Of a stretch of DNA of 64,000 bases, positions 11,698-24,350 are shown one piece after another. Position 1 is the first letter of the stretch, and each line of letters opens with the position of its first letter. The translations under genes were made by a program, and so were the position numbers. The notes beneath the pieces were generated by a model that ran no database searches, was not told the DNA's origin, and was given only the letters and a program-made list of their open reading frames with translations. This DNA comes from Ichthyophis bannanicus (lineage: Eukaryota; Chordata; Amphibia; Gymnophiona; Ichthyophiidae): contig CM066033.1 in NCBI GenBank assembly GCA_033557465.1, forward strand, positions 1,352,817,834 to 1,352,881,833, written 5' to 3'.

Positions 11698-13260
11698 ATG
11701 ATGGCTATACTCATTCCATTGACTATTCTATTTCTCATTTCTGGACTCCCCAGTCAGGCACTCAATACATGTGCTACACATATTCCGATCCTCAGCAGTA
11801 ATAGTAGGAGATGGTCAGAAAATCACTACCAAACTACTCATAACACCCCCAAGACACTTTACCAACACCTATTATACATACCTTTACAAAATATAAAAAA
11901 ACCCCACCCGGACAAGCATCAGCAACAACAGTCATTGAAATGTGCGCTTATAAATACAAGATCTACACGCCAAAAATGGCCAGCAATCACCGACCTTATA
12001 ACATTCCATAACCTGGACATGTTAATTATCACTGAGACTTGGCTATCAAACTTTGACAATGCGATCATCAATCAAATGACCCCAACAGGATTTTCGCCAT
12101 ATACTTGCCACAGAGCTAAACAAAAAGGAGGCGGGGTCCTCATCCTTGCAAAAACAGAACTCAAATTTAAACTAGTTGATGCATCCACCTCAGAACACCT
12201 TGACATTGTTACAATATCAAACAACCACTGCACAATCAATGCACTATACAGAGCCCCAACATCTTCATCTGATGACCTACCAACAATCATCAATCTTGCA
12301 TGCAGCTCAAACAACTCACGATCTTCCAACTGGCTAATGGGAGATTTCAACCTCCCCTCACTGCCTGAAGCTCAAACAAGAACCTTCCTTGAAGCACTAT
12401 GTGACCTGGACTACAAGCAGCTAGTGAACTCCCCAACACATACGAAAGGCGGTATCCTCGACCTTATTTTTGCTCCTCAGTCTATAGTCAACACCTCTCC
12501 TCCGCTGTTGACCTCCATATCCCCAGTACCTTGGTCCGATCATAATCTCCTAAAATTCCAAATACCTAGCACCTGCTTACCCAATAACAAGGACAGGACT
12601 AACATCCAAGATTCAGGAACACCAACTACACGATTCTGCACTCTCAACAAAGAGGATGCACTTGACAGGCTACTTCCACAACTAGATGTATCAACCCTTG
12701 ACCCTGACGAACTTGTAATGAATTGGAACAATAGCATCAGTGCCATAGCTTGTATCCCGTCCACCAACAAACTACCCAAAAAACGCAAGCATGCACCTTG
12801 GTACTCGACTGACCTTCGAACTTCCCTCTTACAACTACGTAAACTAGAAAGACGATGGCGCAAAAAACAGACTACCATAGCCCATCAAAACTACAATGCA
12901 TATCTTGCATTACACAGAGAGAAAATAAGTGAAAAAAGGAAACAATATCACTCAATGATTCTTAAACGATCACTGAACAAAACACACGACCTATTTAATA
13001 TTGTAAAATCATTAACAGGGGACCCATCACCAGCAAGCCCACACATGCCCCAACCCCAGGATTACTCGGACTATCTACAATCCAAAATGATCCAATCCAA
13101 CATGACTTCATCTAACTACAACACGTCCAATCCACTCAGTACACCAAAACCTACACCACTACTTAAATTCGCTGCAGTATCTGCTAAAGAAATTGAAGAC
13201 ACCATCACATCCATCAATCTCACCACGACTCTAATGACCCCTGTCCAGCGAACTGGATAA
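11698..13260 (+). pseudogene. L2 ORF2 endonuclease part, open for 520 codons
   Basis: AP-endonuclease (exonuclease-endonuclease-phosphatase fold) of an L2-type LINE, which nicks the target DNA. Visible motifs: ALINTRSTRQK (about residues 83-93), ITETWLS with the catalytic Glu, a GGGVLIL block, LMGDFNLPS with catalytic Asp and Asn, and WSDHNLLKF with the terminal His pair. The first 30 residues are hydrophobic (MMAILIPLTILFLISG), but a signal peptide would be odd for this family and the start may lie elsewhere. A linker with APWYSTDLRTSLLQLRKLERRW follows, and the frame ends at the edge of the RT. The endonuclease looks complete, but without RT the copy cannot move by itself. Confidence 0.8.
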
Positions 13261-13365
13261 AGGAACTTCGACATGAACTAAGCCAGTCATTAAGCAATAT
13301 AACCAACCAATCATTATCAAGGGGTGTCTTCCCACAAAGCTTAAAACATACGTCAATCCGACCCC

Positions 13366-13737
13366 AAAGTACTGGTCATGACCTTCAAGGCACTGAAGAA
13401 CCATTCTCCCACACCAATCAGTAAACTGCTTAACAATACACCCAACATCAGAACCAGAAGATCTACACTATCGAACATGCTAATGGTACCTAAGCTCACC
13501 ACAAGATGTACGAAGGCAACTACCAAAAGAGCTTTTTCAATTTATGCTCCGACAGCCTGGAATGACCTTCCCGCTGGTATTCGATCCATATCCAGCCTCA
13601 TCTCCTTCAGAAAGGCAATAAAACACCATCTCTTTCTAATTCACTATTCTGAAACAAATCCCGAAGAACATAAATCATTCACACTCACCTCACACCTTAA
13701 CTGCCTTAACACCCAATATGAGAATGGTTAGGTGCTC
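13366..13737 (+). pseudogene. L2 ORF2 C-terminal remnant
   Basis: Encodes the L2 C-terminal block: VMTFKALKNHSPTPISKLL, then RAFSIYAPTAWNDLPAGIR and a short helix up to about 13731. It joins the endonuclease part through a deletion of the RT. Confidence 0.75.
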
Positions 13738-14005
13738 CCCCCCCTTTAGTTCTATCCATTCTACCACCTGACCTATATATGATTACCGTAGACCTCAATT
13801 ACTAGAATATTTAACTCTATGTAAATACTTTGTAGATATCATGTGAATAGTTCCCCTGTTATCCCATTTTTTGAGTATTCCTTGTTCTATGTAAGCACAT
13901 TGTGATATTAATGCATTGTTGCACTGTTCAGTTCTAATGTAAACCGCACTGATTTCAATAGCGCGGTATATAAAAAATAAAAAATAAATAAATAAATAAA
14001 AATAA

Positions 14006-14760
14006 ATAAGAACATAAGCTATGCCATACTGGGTCAAACCAAGGGTCCATCAAACCCAGTATCCTGTTTCCAGTAGTGGCCATTTCAGGTCTCAAGTACC
14101 TGTTGGGTTTCCAAAGGTTTACATATACCATGCTGCTTATCCCAGGGGTTAACAGTGGATTTTCCCAGTCCTTTTTAAAAGTGGTTTATGGACTTTTCCT
14201 CCAAGAACGCATCCAAACCTGTTTTGAACCGTTACACTATAAGCTTTAACTTTGTCCTCCAGTAATGAATTCCAGAGTTTGATGCTGAGAGAAGATATTT
14301 TCTCCAATTAGTCTTAAATGTGCCACATTGTAACTTCATTGCATGTGCCCTAGTGTTTCTACTTTTTGACGGAGTAAATAACCAATCTGTGCTTACCCGT
14401 TCCACGCCATGCCTTATTTTATAGACCTCTATCATATCTCTCTGAGCCATAACTTTTCTGAGTTGAAAAGCCCTAACCTTTTAAGCCTTTCCTCATAGGG
14501 ATATCCTTGCATCCTCTTTACCATTTTGGTCACTCTTCTCTGTACCTTTTCCAATTCTGCTATATTCTTTTTAAGATACGGCGACTAGAACTGCATACAA
14601 TATTCAAGGTGTGGTTACACCATGGAGCGATAGAGGCATTATAATATCCTTGGTTTTATTTTCTATTCCTTTCCTTATGATTCCTAGCATTCTATTTGCT
14701 TTCTTGGCTGCGGCTGCACACTAGGCAGAGAGTTTCAACGTACTATCCACGATGATCCCA
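14006..14760 (-). mobile_element. CR1 3' fragment
   Basis: Closely related to 8791-9789. Reverse-complemented, the 3' end is cttatgttctta. The minus strand at 14450-14232 reads KSRNTRAHAMKLQ and FKTNWRKYLLSASNSG, the CR1 C-terminus. It ends at about 14760, in the region for VDSTLK. It follows directly on the tail of the plus-strand L2, so either one inserted next to the other or they share a target. Confidence 0.8.
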
Positions 14761-15944
14761 CCGTCATCGGCCAACCATTGCTGCTGAATATCTCAACAGA
14801 CCAACTTGGCACAATCTGAATGGGGCTGGAGCAGTCCCGGCACCTATATGGTAAGTGGGATTTTCAGCCCGCTAACCAGATAAGTAATGGCAAAAAGTTA
14901 GGACAGGTTAGTGACTGTCCTAACTTTCAGGTTTTGCTATTCATTTAACTGCTGACTATCACCACTCACTGGATGGCAAAGGAGGTCAGCAACGAAATCG
15001 GAAATTTAGTGCCCATGGATATCCAGTGTCTGGTGATGAATATCCAGATTCACTTTTTCTTGCAGCAGCCAGGCACTTTACAGTGCTGGCCACTGTGGGC
15101 TGAGTATTAGGTCCTATGTTAATAATTATAAAAATAAGTAATGAGACACAAACCACTGCACAAGGCAACAGCAGGTAGAATTAGCAGGGGAAGATTAAAA
15201 AAAAACAAAAACACAAAAAACTGAAAATCCCAAAACCCTTTGAGGTACATCTAATACTTAAATTTTTTTTTAAAGTTTTCAATAATAAACTTTAAATAGT
15301 GGATAAGGAATAACAATGTGGTTTATTCATAAAGACGATTAAAAAGGCCTAAATCAGATACCATTCACTGCCAAAAACCATGGTTATAGTATACTGTGCA
15401 TCAACACTAGAGTTTTTACAAATGATTATAAAACAGATCAAGTTGCACAACATGTTTCAGCTAATGTCTGTTATAAAAGTGTTGATGTCAGGGAGACAAC
15501 AATAAAATATTTCACAGCCTAAAAAGAGAGGAGATAGAAAGAAAAATCAGAATAGTAGGATAATGAGCAAGAAAATAATGTTTTTAAAACAAAACTCACA
15601 ACAAAGCATTTCTCTAATGGGGAAACTCCTAGCCTACCAGGTCACAGTATAAAAAATTGTATTTACTATATAGAGTCATTCCACTTAAAAAGAAAAAACA
15701 GGCATTAAAAAGAAAATATATATATAAAAAAGAAAAAAAATTCTACCTATAAAGACAATATGGAAAATGTATCTTCCTGGTATGGTATAAGCCACAGTAA
15801 AAGGTGCACTAAAAATACAAAAAAAAGTATTAAAGCAAAAAGTGGGGGAGGGGGGGAGAAAAGAGAGGAAAGGGCTGGGATGGGGAGGAAAAGAGGGGAA
15901 GGAAATGGAAAGGTAAGAGAACGGAAAGCAGAGAAAGGGACTAT
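14761..15944. other. No gene recognised
   Basis: Repeat-like sequence at 14780-15070 with short inverted pieces (ggatatccagtg and gaatatccaga), a 3' AT-rich part, and a purine-rich stretch at about 15840-15940 (ggaaaagagggg-type). ORFs here arise from the purine bias. I see no family I can name. Confidence 0.5.
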
Positions 15945-16800
15945 ATTATTGGCACTACTGCATTTCCAAGCCCATAAACATAACATTGAAATGATAATCC
16001 TACATATTGACCATTGTAATAGTCTCCTCCATGGCCTACCGAAACAAACTCTTCGCCCCTTGAAAATGGCACAACACATGGCAGCTCGCATCATATCTAA
16101 CTCGCACTGTACGGATCCTATCACACCCATACTTCACAATCTTCATTGGCTCCCCGTGCAAAGCAGAATTAAATATAAACTTATCATGACAGCATTCAAA
16201 ATCATCAGAGAATTAGCCCCCCTACCCTATCTCAGCTTATCAAATTCCCCCCCCCCAATGATCAACACCGAAGAGGCGCAATGAATAACATCCTCCTATT
16301 CCCCCCTCCCCCCCCCACCGATTGCAGAATGACAAAACAATACACAAGTAACAGGGCATTCGAGTATCTCTCTCCAGTTCTTGGGAACTCATTACCACCA
16401 GTACTTTACATATAACTGACCTTTCCACTTTCCGCATACATCTCAAAACTTTCTTATTTATAGAACATTTTGGACAAATAGATATCACTCCAATTAATTG
16501 ACCTGACATAACTTTGAGAAGAATCAAGCACCTTACACTCCACAATTTCTCTGCTTATTCTCAACCCCACAATACATTACATTGCTCTGATAGCCTCTTC
16601 AAAAATGCATAATATTGAAAGCACATTAGTCATCAAAAACAGACTAATTGTAAATAGTTTTCTGGTATTCGAATCATGTATATATCTCTGATTGTTTGTT
16701 AGTTTTATGTCATCACTACCTTGTTCAATGTAATTCTATTGTTTTGTTTTTTTTTTACATATTTTATAATTCAGTTGTTTTATGTAAACCATTATGATTA
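15945..16800 (+). mobile_element. L2-type LINE, 5'-truncated C-terminal part
   Basis: Starts inside the RT thumb region and shows MAARIISNSHCTDPITPIL and LHWLPVQSRIKYKL, the signature of the L2 C-terminus, with a frameshift near 16280 in a run of C. It is followed by a 3' region ending in atgtaaaccattatgattat. A second L2 tail in the opposite orientation begins at 16801. Confidence 0.75.
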
Positions 16801-16968
16801 TTGATATTTATTTATTTAACATTTCTTCTATACCGCGCTATTCAGATCAGTGCGGTGTACGTTAAACAGAACATACTACAATGCATCAAGCCACATTGTA
16901 TTTACAATGAACAGGGTAGTAACTTGGGTGTAACAGGGGGAAACTATCTACATGGTGGTATAAGTGTC
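16801..16968 (-). repeat. L2-type 3' tail, antisense
   Basis: Begins tttatttatttaac and contains taccgcgctattcagatcag and tgcggtgtacg, then caggggg aaactatctaca. It may be the 3' end of the minus-strand L2 whose 5' half is at 18879-20540, with the piggyBac and DIRS pieces between, but the RT needed to prove this is missing. Confidence 0.6.
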
Positions 16969-17137
16969 ACATAAATAAATAAAATCACTGGGGGACAAAA
17001 TGGAGATTGTTTCTTTAAAAAGCACCAGAATGCTGAACAAGAGCAGCAAAGAGAGCACAGCTCTGCATGAGTAGAATGCCAATAGAATTACTAAGGCGAT
17101 CCTCTGAGCTAAAATTGGCGTAAACAACACAAAAATA

Positions 17138-17338
17138 TTTTTCCAGGAACAAACAAGATGTCAGTCCTCACATATGGGTGGTGTCGGCACCAACGGAGCC
17201 TTCGCTGAAGCATCCCCCCAGCTTTCCCATCTTGCTCAGTCTCCTTTTTTCCACGGAGCCCTTCAGATGTTCATCTGGCTTGTCCCCAGAAAACGTTTTT
17301 TTTTTCCTTCTCTGAGTTTCATACTCGCCTCCGGTCAG
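17138..17338 (+). repeat. DIRS-B: isolated 5' terminus of a DIRS element
   Basis: Starts at tttttccaggaac and runs through gtcagtcctcacatatggg, then a leader similar to that of DIRS-C and DIRS-D (atcttgctcagtctcc, ccacggagccc). Compared with them it lacks about 50 bases before atcttgctcag. Similarity ends at about 17338 (ccggtcag), where piggyBac coding sequence begins. No gag, RT or recombinase follows. Confidence 0.75.
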
Positions 17339-18642
17339 TTTCAAGTCACAGTGGATGAAATTTGTCGCTTTCTGGGAATCCTGCTGTTGTCTGGCTATCA
17401 CGTCCTGCCACAGGAGTCAGACTACTGGAGCAATCAGCAAGATCTAGGCGTGCCTATTGTCTGTGAGGCCATGAGCAGCAAGAGGTATCAGACCATCAAA
17501 AAATACTTTCACTTGGCTGATAATGCTGAACTCAGAGCAGGCGACAAGACAGCTAAGGTTGCTCCACTTATTACTGCCCTCAATGCGAATTTGGTGCAGT
17601 TTGGGTTTTTCAACCATGAATTGAGTATTGACGAGTCTATGACTCCGTACTTTGGCCACCACAGCATGAAAATGTTTATAAGAGGAAAACCAATTAGATT
17701 TGGTTTTAAGTAGTGGTGTGTGTGTAGCATCGACGGCTACCCTTACAACATTAAGCTGTACACTGGACGAGAAAGTTTTATGCATTCGATGGAACCTCTG
17801 GGCTCCAGGGTCATAAACCATAAGGTTGATGTTATTGAAAAGCATTCAGATGTAATTCGTCACCACCTTTCCTTTGATAATTTTTTTACAAGTTACGCAT
17901 TGATCAAGTCACTCACAGAGAGAAATGTTGCAGCTACAGGAACCATTCGTGAACTGAACTGGTGGAGCACACAAAGAACTTCGAAGTACAAAGGACATGA
18001 AGAAGAGTGGCCAACGAGGAGACTATGGTTACCGATGTGATGGGTCAGTCTATGTAGCTAAGTGGCATGACAATTCTGTTGTCTGCATTGCCAGCAACAA
18101 TCTCACACATGACCCACTTCAAACCGCACGTCGCCGAGTCAAGGGTACATCAGATGTTGCTGTGTCTCAACCCTTTGTGGTGAAGCGCTATAATGAAGGA
18201 ATGGGTGGAGTGGATCTGATGGACAGACTCTTAGCAAGCTACAGGCCATCTGTGCATGGAAAGAAATGGTGGTGGCCGCTATTCACAAACGTCCTCAACG
18301 TATCTGTCGTGGCTGCTTGGAAAATACACTGTCACCTTCATGGAAGTGACATGGATCATCTGACATTCAGATGTGACATCATCTTGTCTCTCTTGAAGGG
18401 CACTGCCATTCAGGAACATTCAATCAGATCAAATCACGTAGCCAACTTGCCAAATGTGTCCGGCAGGCACAGGAGTTACTTCATGAACGCATCAGCTGCA
18501 CGCAGGGACGCTGTCACATGTGTTCGAAGAACACTATGGTCATGTGCAGGGTCTGCAAGGTCCGGCTTCACTCCGATAAGGGCAAAACTTGTTTGTGGAC
18601 TACCACAAGTGACAGACATGCATACTGTAGCATTAATCACTA
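17339..18642 (+). pseudogene. piggyBac transposase, PGBD2/3-like, truncated and broken
   Basis: DDE transposase of the piggyBac superfamily, a cut-and-paste enzyme that targets TTAA. Readable parts: VTVDEICRFLGILLLSGYH, then ELSIDESMTPYFGHH with the first catalytic Asp, LSFDNFFTSYALIKS with the second, and GGVDLMDRLLASYRP with the third. The C-terminal Cys-rich domain is visible near 18500-18590 (GRCHMCSKN, MCRVCKVRLH) in another frame. Damage: an in-frame TAG at 17711-17713, a frameshift near 18005 and another near 18495. The N-terminus, perhaps 100 residues or more, is missing. The ATG at 17174 lies in the DIRS leader and happens to be in frame with the transposase. Confidence 0.85.
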
Positions 18643-18878
18643 GTATCTGCTTGATTTATGTGTTATTTTTGCATTCTAGTAGGATGTTCTCTTGCATGGG
18701 GTGAACGTACAATTTCTTGGCAATGTTCCTGTATAGGAACATAGATAAAAAACTATAAAGACAAGCTCGGAATCTATTGACACTATACTTACGTCTTGCA
18801 GTCATTACATGTAGTAAGAAAAAGAACACCGTTTAGAAATTAATAGCGTTTTTGTGGTAGTGCCAGGAAAAAGGTTAA
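18643..18878 (+). repeat. piggyBac 3' end with TTAA
   Basis: Non-coding 3' part of the piggyBac element. It ends in tagtgccaggaaaaagg followed by ttaa (18875-18878), the target duplication of the superfamily. Beyond it the minus-strand L2 text resumes. The left end of the element, with its own TTAA, is not present. Confidence 0.7.
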
Positions 18879-20540
18879 TATCGGCCATTAGATGCTTGTT
18901 TTAGGGATGGTGGCATGTGTCCATGTTGTAGGGATGACTTAACCATCTTGTGTATGGGTTGAATGAGTTGATCCTTGGTTGCTTTTATCCACTGTACCGG
19001 ACAAGGGTCAGTTGGGGATGTAGTTGTGTTGAGTGAGGTGACTGTTTGCTCTATTTGTTGAGCAGATGGGATGGAGAAATCTCAACAGGCTTGAGTGGCT
19101 GCTGGGTCTTTCATATTATACGAAGGTGTCGTTGGTATGTTCCTGTTGAGTTTCTTGTGTGTATCAATTGTGTAGTTTGTCATGTCTTGAGGGCGCGCTT
19201 CCGGGGTGTTCTCTTGTGTAGCATCTTTGGTGAGTGTTTGCATGATGTTGAATAGTTCTCTTGGCTTGTTCACTGATCTCATGATGATGATGGTGTGGTG
19301 GGGTTGCTTGCAACTGTTGACAGGTTGTTGTAGCCTCTCTGTTTGGCTCTGTACTGATTTAGTGTGTCTGAGGCTTTATTTCGTCTCCATTTTCTTTCTA
19401 GTTTACTTAATTCCCGCTTTGCTTCCCTGATCTTGTCGCAGTACTAAGGGGCAGTGGGTCTGCTGCTTGTGTGTGTGTGTTTCCTGCTGTTGCTGCTGTG
19501 GATATGGTATTATTCCAATTCTCAATGGCTTTATCCAGATCTGTTATGTCTCGATGCAGCTTTGGGATTATTTCTTTTAAGAAGGCTTCCTTGTTAAAGG
19601 CCTTGAATTGTCTTTCGTTGGGGTGGTCCTCCTGGTGTTCTGTAGGTTGGTCGATCCGTAGTGTAAAGGTTATTAGGTGGTGGTCAGACCATGGCGTTGG
19701 TGAGATAGAGGGGGAGGGGGGGGGGCTGACAGCACTATGTTCTTGAAGTGTTTTGGGAATGAATATGATATCTGGGGTTGTTCCCAGTCTGTGTGTGGAG
19801 TCTTTGATTAGTTGATTGTAGTGAAGAGATTCCATTGCTTTGAAGAATGATTTAGAATCCTTGTCAGGTGCTACCCTGAGGTTAAAGTCTCCTGGGACAA
19901 TGAGTGGCTTATGTGTTATATCTTGTGTGCAGACTGTCTCAAGTATTTTCGATAGCTCTTCTGACTTGGCATTGGGTTGTTTGTATGCGAGGCATATGTG
20001 CACATATTTGTTGGAAATAGTGATTATGCTGGATTCCTCTGAGCTGCTTGACGAGTTGGTTCTGAATTTGTAGAGGCTTCTGGCTAGTATCAGCTCTTCC
20101 CCTCCCTGCCTGTTCTGGGGCAGCTGAATGCAGTGTATGTTGGTGGAGTGATCTGGTTTAAGATGACCTGATCCGTATCATTGAGCCATTTTTCAGTTAT
20201 GCATAGTATATCAGTATTTTGTGTATGCATGTAGTCTGTGATGGTGTTAATCTTGGTTCTAATGGATCTTGCATTGATGAGTGCACAGTTGAAGTTGGTA
20301 CCTAATATGAGATTGGTGTGTATGTTTTTGGAGTGTGAGAGGAGGCTTATATTGATTAAAGTGTTTTTGCTTTGCAAGTGTGTGCTCTGTGTGGTGCAGG
20401 CTTGTTTTGGTTATGCCATGGCGTGACATGTTGAATGTGTGTATGGGCGTGTATGTTCTGGTGAGTTAAGTCTTTGTTTGGTGTATCAGAAGGTTCAGTA
20501 GAAGGAATGATATGATCAGTGTTGTGTTCTGTGGTCACAT
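18879..20540 (-). pseudogene. L2-type LINE, 5' half with endonuclease
   Basis: Minus-strand L2. The endonuclease is readable at 20377-20090 (ALINARSIRTK, CITEKWLND) and 20003-19407 (VPGDFNLRV, WSDHHLITF), with a frame break between. The linker follows at 19282-19082 (VNKPRELFNIMQTL) and the beginning of the RT at about 19080-18879 (DPCPVQWIKATKDQL, PPSLKQAS). The element is cut at 18879 by the piggyBac TTAA. Its catalytic Glu (TEKW) and Asp/Asn (GDFN) are kept. Confidence 0.8.
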
Positions 20541-20729
20541 CTTGGGTGGAGGCATCTGATTCCTACAAGGGGTTTAAATGCTCCACTTGTGTGTGTGTCC
20601 ATCTTTGGACTGCAATAGTTGGTAGGTGACTGGAATCTGTGTCTGTCTTGGTGTATGCCACTCCAAGGGCCATGTCTAAGGCCTGCCACGCATGGGCATG
20701 CCTTGTGAAATTAGGTTATGAAGCTGGGA
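20541..20729. other. Short interval between LINEs
   Basis: Contains ttgtgtgtgtgtcc-type simple sequence. It may be the 5' end of the L2 that precedes it. No ORF. Confidence 0.4.
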
Positions 20730-22700
20730 GCCGGAAGTATGGCTAATAAAGACATATGGCTTATCCATTCTGCCCATTCATACTGACTACTAAGCTCTAC
20801 AGTTCCATCCTCTGTACTTGTCCCATGCTTTCTTGAATACAGATACAGTTCTTGTCTCCACCACCTTCACTATGAGGTAGTTCCAAACATCCACCACCTT
20901 TTCCATAATGAAATGTTTCCTTAGATTGCTCGTAACCCTACCCTTTCACCTTCATCCAAAGACTGTTCATTCTAGAACTTCCTTCAGTTGAAAAAGACTT
21001 TGATCCTGTGCAATTGTCACAGAGGTATTTAAACATCTCTATCATATCTATGCTTTCCTGCCTTTCTTCCAAAGTATACATATTGAGATCTTTAAGTCTA
21101 TCTCCATATACTATATGACAAAGACCACAGACAATTTTAGTAGCTGCCCTCTCTACTGATTCCATCCTGTTTATATAATTTTTTTTAAAGGTGCAGTCTC
21201 CAGAATTGTGTGGAGTATCCAGATGAGATCTCACCAAAGACTTATACAGAAGAATTATCACCTCCTTCCTAGGGCCATTTTTCTCTCTTTTGACCCAAAT
21301 CCTTGCCTTCTATTCCTGTTTGGTCACTTTAATTATCTGATACAATCATTTTCAGGTCCTGCTCTTTCATGCACAGAAATACTTCACCCCTATACTATAG
21401 TACTGTCTTGTTTTTTTGCAATCCAAATGCATCATCCTGCATTTTTCAGCACTAAATCTTAGCTGCCAAACTCTAGACCATTTTTTAAGCTTCGCTAGAT
21501 CCCTCCTCATACTACCCATACCTTCCATGGTATATTTACTGTAGATTTTGGTGGTATTCACAGAGGCAAATCTTACCCAACTTCTCTTACACAGTATTGT
21601 TTACAAAAATGATAAAGAATGATGCTACCTTCGATCCCACACTCCAGTGGATTCCAAAAAGTGCATTATCCTCATTTACGACAGTTATTTCATAAATGTA
21701 CTCACCACAGAGGCCAGACCAATTGGTCTAAAGTTCCCTTCTCTTTACTTCTGCTTTTGTGGAAAGGGACCACGTTTGGCCTTGTCCGATCCTCCAGGAC
21801 CACTCATGACTCAAAAGAAGTATGGGGACGTTTAGAAAGCAGAGCTGCCAGAACATTCCTAAGTTCCTTTGCATCCCTGTATATCCCATCTGGCCTCATC
21901 AGTTTGTCTACTTTTAGTTTAGCTAGCACCTCATGAACATACTCCAATGAAAACTGTTCAAGATCTGCCTCACTTCGCCCCATTTGTGCATATTTGCGGA
22001 GGTCTCTTCATCTGTGAACACAGAACAGAAATATTTGTTAAAACAATTCCGCTTTATCCTTCTTGGCTTGTACATATTCCGCCCCTTCATCCTTGAGTCT
22101 GACTAGGGCTGGCCTTAACATTGAGCTACTTAACTAGGTGTGTTTCATACATGGCCCTGCTTTTCAGCTCTTACTGACTTAAGTAAATAAGACCTTGCAA
22201 TGAGTTATCTACACATGGCTTTGTATCCCCCATGGGTCATCCCCAAGTATAGCAATATCACATTTGCACTTCTTCCTTTCCCTAGCATATCTGAAAAAAA
22301 GAGTCTTGAACGCTATTTTTATTCCATTTGTATCTTTGCTTTCCTGACTACTTTGTCTGCTTCTCTTAGCTTTCTAGATATTCTTGCTTGCATTTCTTTT
22401 TCTCAGATATTTTATAGTTTATGAAGGCTAATCTCTTTTTTCTTATGTTTCTAGCCATTTATTTCCGGAACCATAGCAGTGTCTTTTTCATTACTTTTAT
22501 TTACTTTCTTTGCAAGAGGGTTCATTGACATAAAATAATCTTCTTTCAGTTGTGCCCACCACTTGTCTACTATCCCTGGACATTCCCAAATGGCTAACAA
22601 CTCTTTGAGGTATTCTCCCATTTTGACAGCTAGTTTTCCTCAAGTCTGCTCCCTCCATATCCACTCCAGGGGCCAACATTCAGAAGAGAGGCTTCATCTC
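20730..22700 (-). mobile_element. CR1-type LINE, decayed
   Basis: Minus strand. Readable pieces: LFYVNEPSCKES and a LWFRK-like block near 22680-22480 (linker before the RT), MRRDLAKLKKWSRVWQLRF near 21500, IILLYKSLVRSHLD and DRLKDLNMYTLEERQESID at 21261-20938. The 3' end at about 20730-20790 resembles that of the well-preserved CR1 at 54700. Many stops. The middle of the RT is too worn to read with confidence. Confidence 0.75.
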
Positions 22701-22826
22701 TGCCCCTTTTCAAATCTATGCTAACGGCTCACCTCTTTGAGGCTGTCTTTGGATCCTGACCCCTTGTTTCCTTGTGTTTTCTTACCCTTCTCTATTCTAT
22801 CCTTATTCCTAACTTTTGTCTTATCT
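22701..22826. other. Short interval without features
   Basis: C- and T-rich sequence between the CR1 and the L2 3' end. Nothing recognised. Confidence 0.4.
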
Positions 22827-22869
22827 GTTTTATTTATTTATTTAACTGGCTCTAATATACCGTTTCTCT

Positions 22870-24187
22870 ACCAGTCAAAACGGTTTACATTGAACAATGG
22901 GGCATGCAGGTTACATCAAACTTATTGAACGTAGAACAGAGTATAACAGGGGGATTGAGGGAGCATGCAGGATCGTCATAACATTAGAACTTATTATACA
23001 ATGAGCAAGGTCTTAATAATGAACTTGTTATACAAAAGATAAGGCATTAAAGGTAATATTTAGTGTAGGGCAGAACAAAGTGCTCTTCAAAGAAGTATGT
23101 CTTAACGTGTGTCTTGAAAACGTGGTGTGATTGGATGCTCCATAGTGTAGGAGGGTAAAGTTCAAAGACTCTCATTCGGGCACGTTGTGTGGTGGCAGAT
23201 GAAGAAGGTTAAGCGTGCTTTGTCTGTGTGGTCTTATTGGAGTTTGGGCATCTGATGAGCATTTGAAGGTACACAGATGTGGTGGTGGTAAGTGCCTTAT
23301 GGATAATAGTGAGAACTTTGTGTTTGATTCTTGTTGCTATGGGAAGCTAATTAAGGGATTTCAATATGGGAGTGATGTGGGTATGTCCGGAGCCTCCAGC
23401 AATGGTGTGTGCTACTATGTTCTGGGCCAGCTGTAATGGAGCGGTGGTAGTTTTGTGATCAAGTAGGGGGCGTAATGGAAGCCTGGCAGACTACGCGGAG
23501 GTTCTCAGGGGAGAGGAGGGGGCATAGGTTTTGGAGGGTGCTGAGCTTGAAGTAGATATTCTTAGTAGTGGTCTTTATATGTAGTTGGACGTTCAGTTGG
23601 TGATCCAGAATGACACCGAGGTATTTAACTTGTGACTTGACCTGTAGTTCGGTGTCTTCAATTTTTATGGAGGGGGTGGTGTGAAATTGGAGTCCTTGGT
23701 CACATGGATGATCTCAGTCTTGCTGAAGTTAACTGCAAGGTTGTGATATTGCAGCCAACAGACAATTTCTTTGAAGCAGGCAGTTAGGCAGGAGTAGTCA
23801 GGAGCAATAGTGTACAATGGAGTAAATATCATTATATCATCTGCGTATAGTTGGTAGCCAACATTTAACTGCCGAATTGTGTAGCAGAGAGGCCTGATGT
23901 AGATGTTAAAGAGAAAAGAGGAGAGTGTAGACCTCTAGGGAACTCCTTGAGATAGTAAGGTGCTGAGGTATGGTTTCCAGTTCTTATCTGCTGAGTCCGT
24001 TGGGAGAGGTAGGAGTGGATCCATTCAAGTGGCTTGCCTTGAACCCCAATGTTATTGAGCTGATTGAGTAGCGTCTGGTGGTACACTGTATCAAACGCTG
24101 CTGAGATATCTAGGAAGAGCAGCACAAAACCAGTGGATGTTTTTCCAGTTCCGATAAGGAGCGTTCATATGAGCAAGGTGAGCAATG
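22870..24187 (-). pseudogene. L2 reverse transcriptase, palm to C-terminus
   Basis: RT part of the split L2. Motif A reads FLDISAAFDTVYHQ at about 24115, and the YADDIMIFTPLY active site is readable near 23850 in another frame. NLAVNFSKTEIIHV lies beyond it. Stops and frameshifts are present, including one near 23930. The thumb and C-terminal domain are worn. Confidence 0.75.
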
Positions 24188-24350
24188 TTTCTCCAGGAAC
24201 AAGTAGGAAGTCAGTCCTCACATATGGGTGACGTCGACGCCGATGGAGCCCACGCGGAGCAAATCCCCAGCTTTCAAAGAAAGCTTTTGGGAGTTGCTAT
24301 CATATGTGTGGGGTCCCCTTCCCACCCAAAGGAGCCATCTTGCTCAGTCT
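24188..24350 (+). repeat. DIRS-C left inverted terminal repeat
   Basis: Begins tttctccaggaacaagtagg, then the family block cagtcctcacatatggg and a leader ending at atcttgctcagtct. Its inverse is 38533-38720, which has an extra outer extension of about 30 bases. Confidence 0.8.

Larger units (their letters stand above)
11560..13990 (+). mobile_element. L2-type LINE lacking its reverse transcriptase core
   Basis: Contains the endonuclease ORF (11698-13260), a C-terminal remnant (about 13366-13731) and a 3' region ending in gcgcggtatat and (aaat)n at about 13950-13990. The protein jumps from SLKHTSIRP near 13365 directly to VLVMTFKALKN, so about 1 kb of RT is deleted. Confidence 0.8.

Noticed and set aside
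15760..16284. A 174-codon fusion gene with a basic N-terminus
   Set aside because: The first part is a purine-rich simple sequence; only the part after about 15945 is coding, and it is L2.
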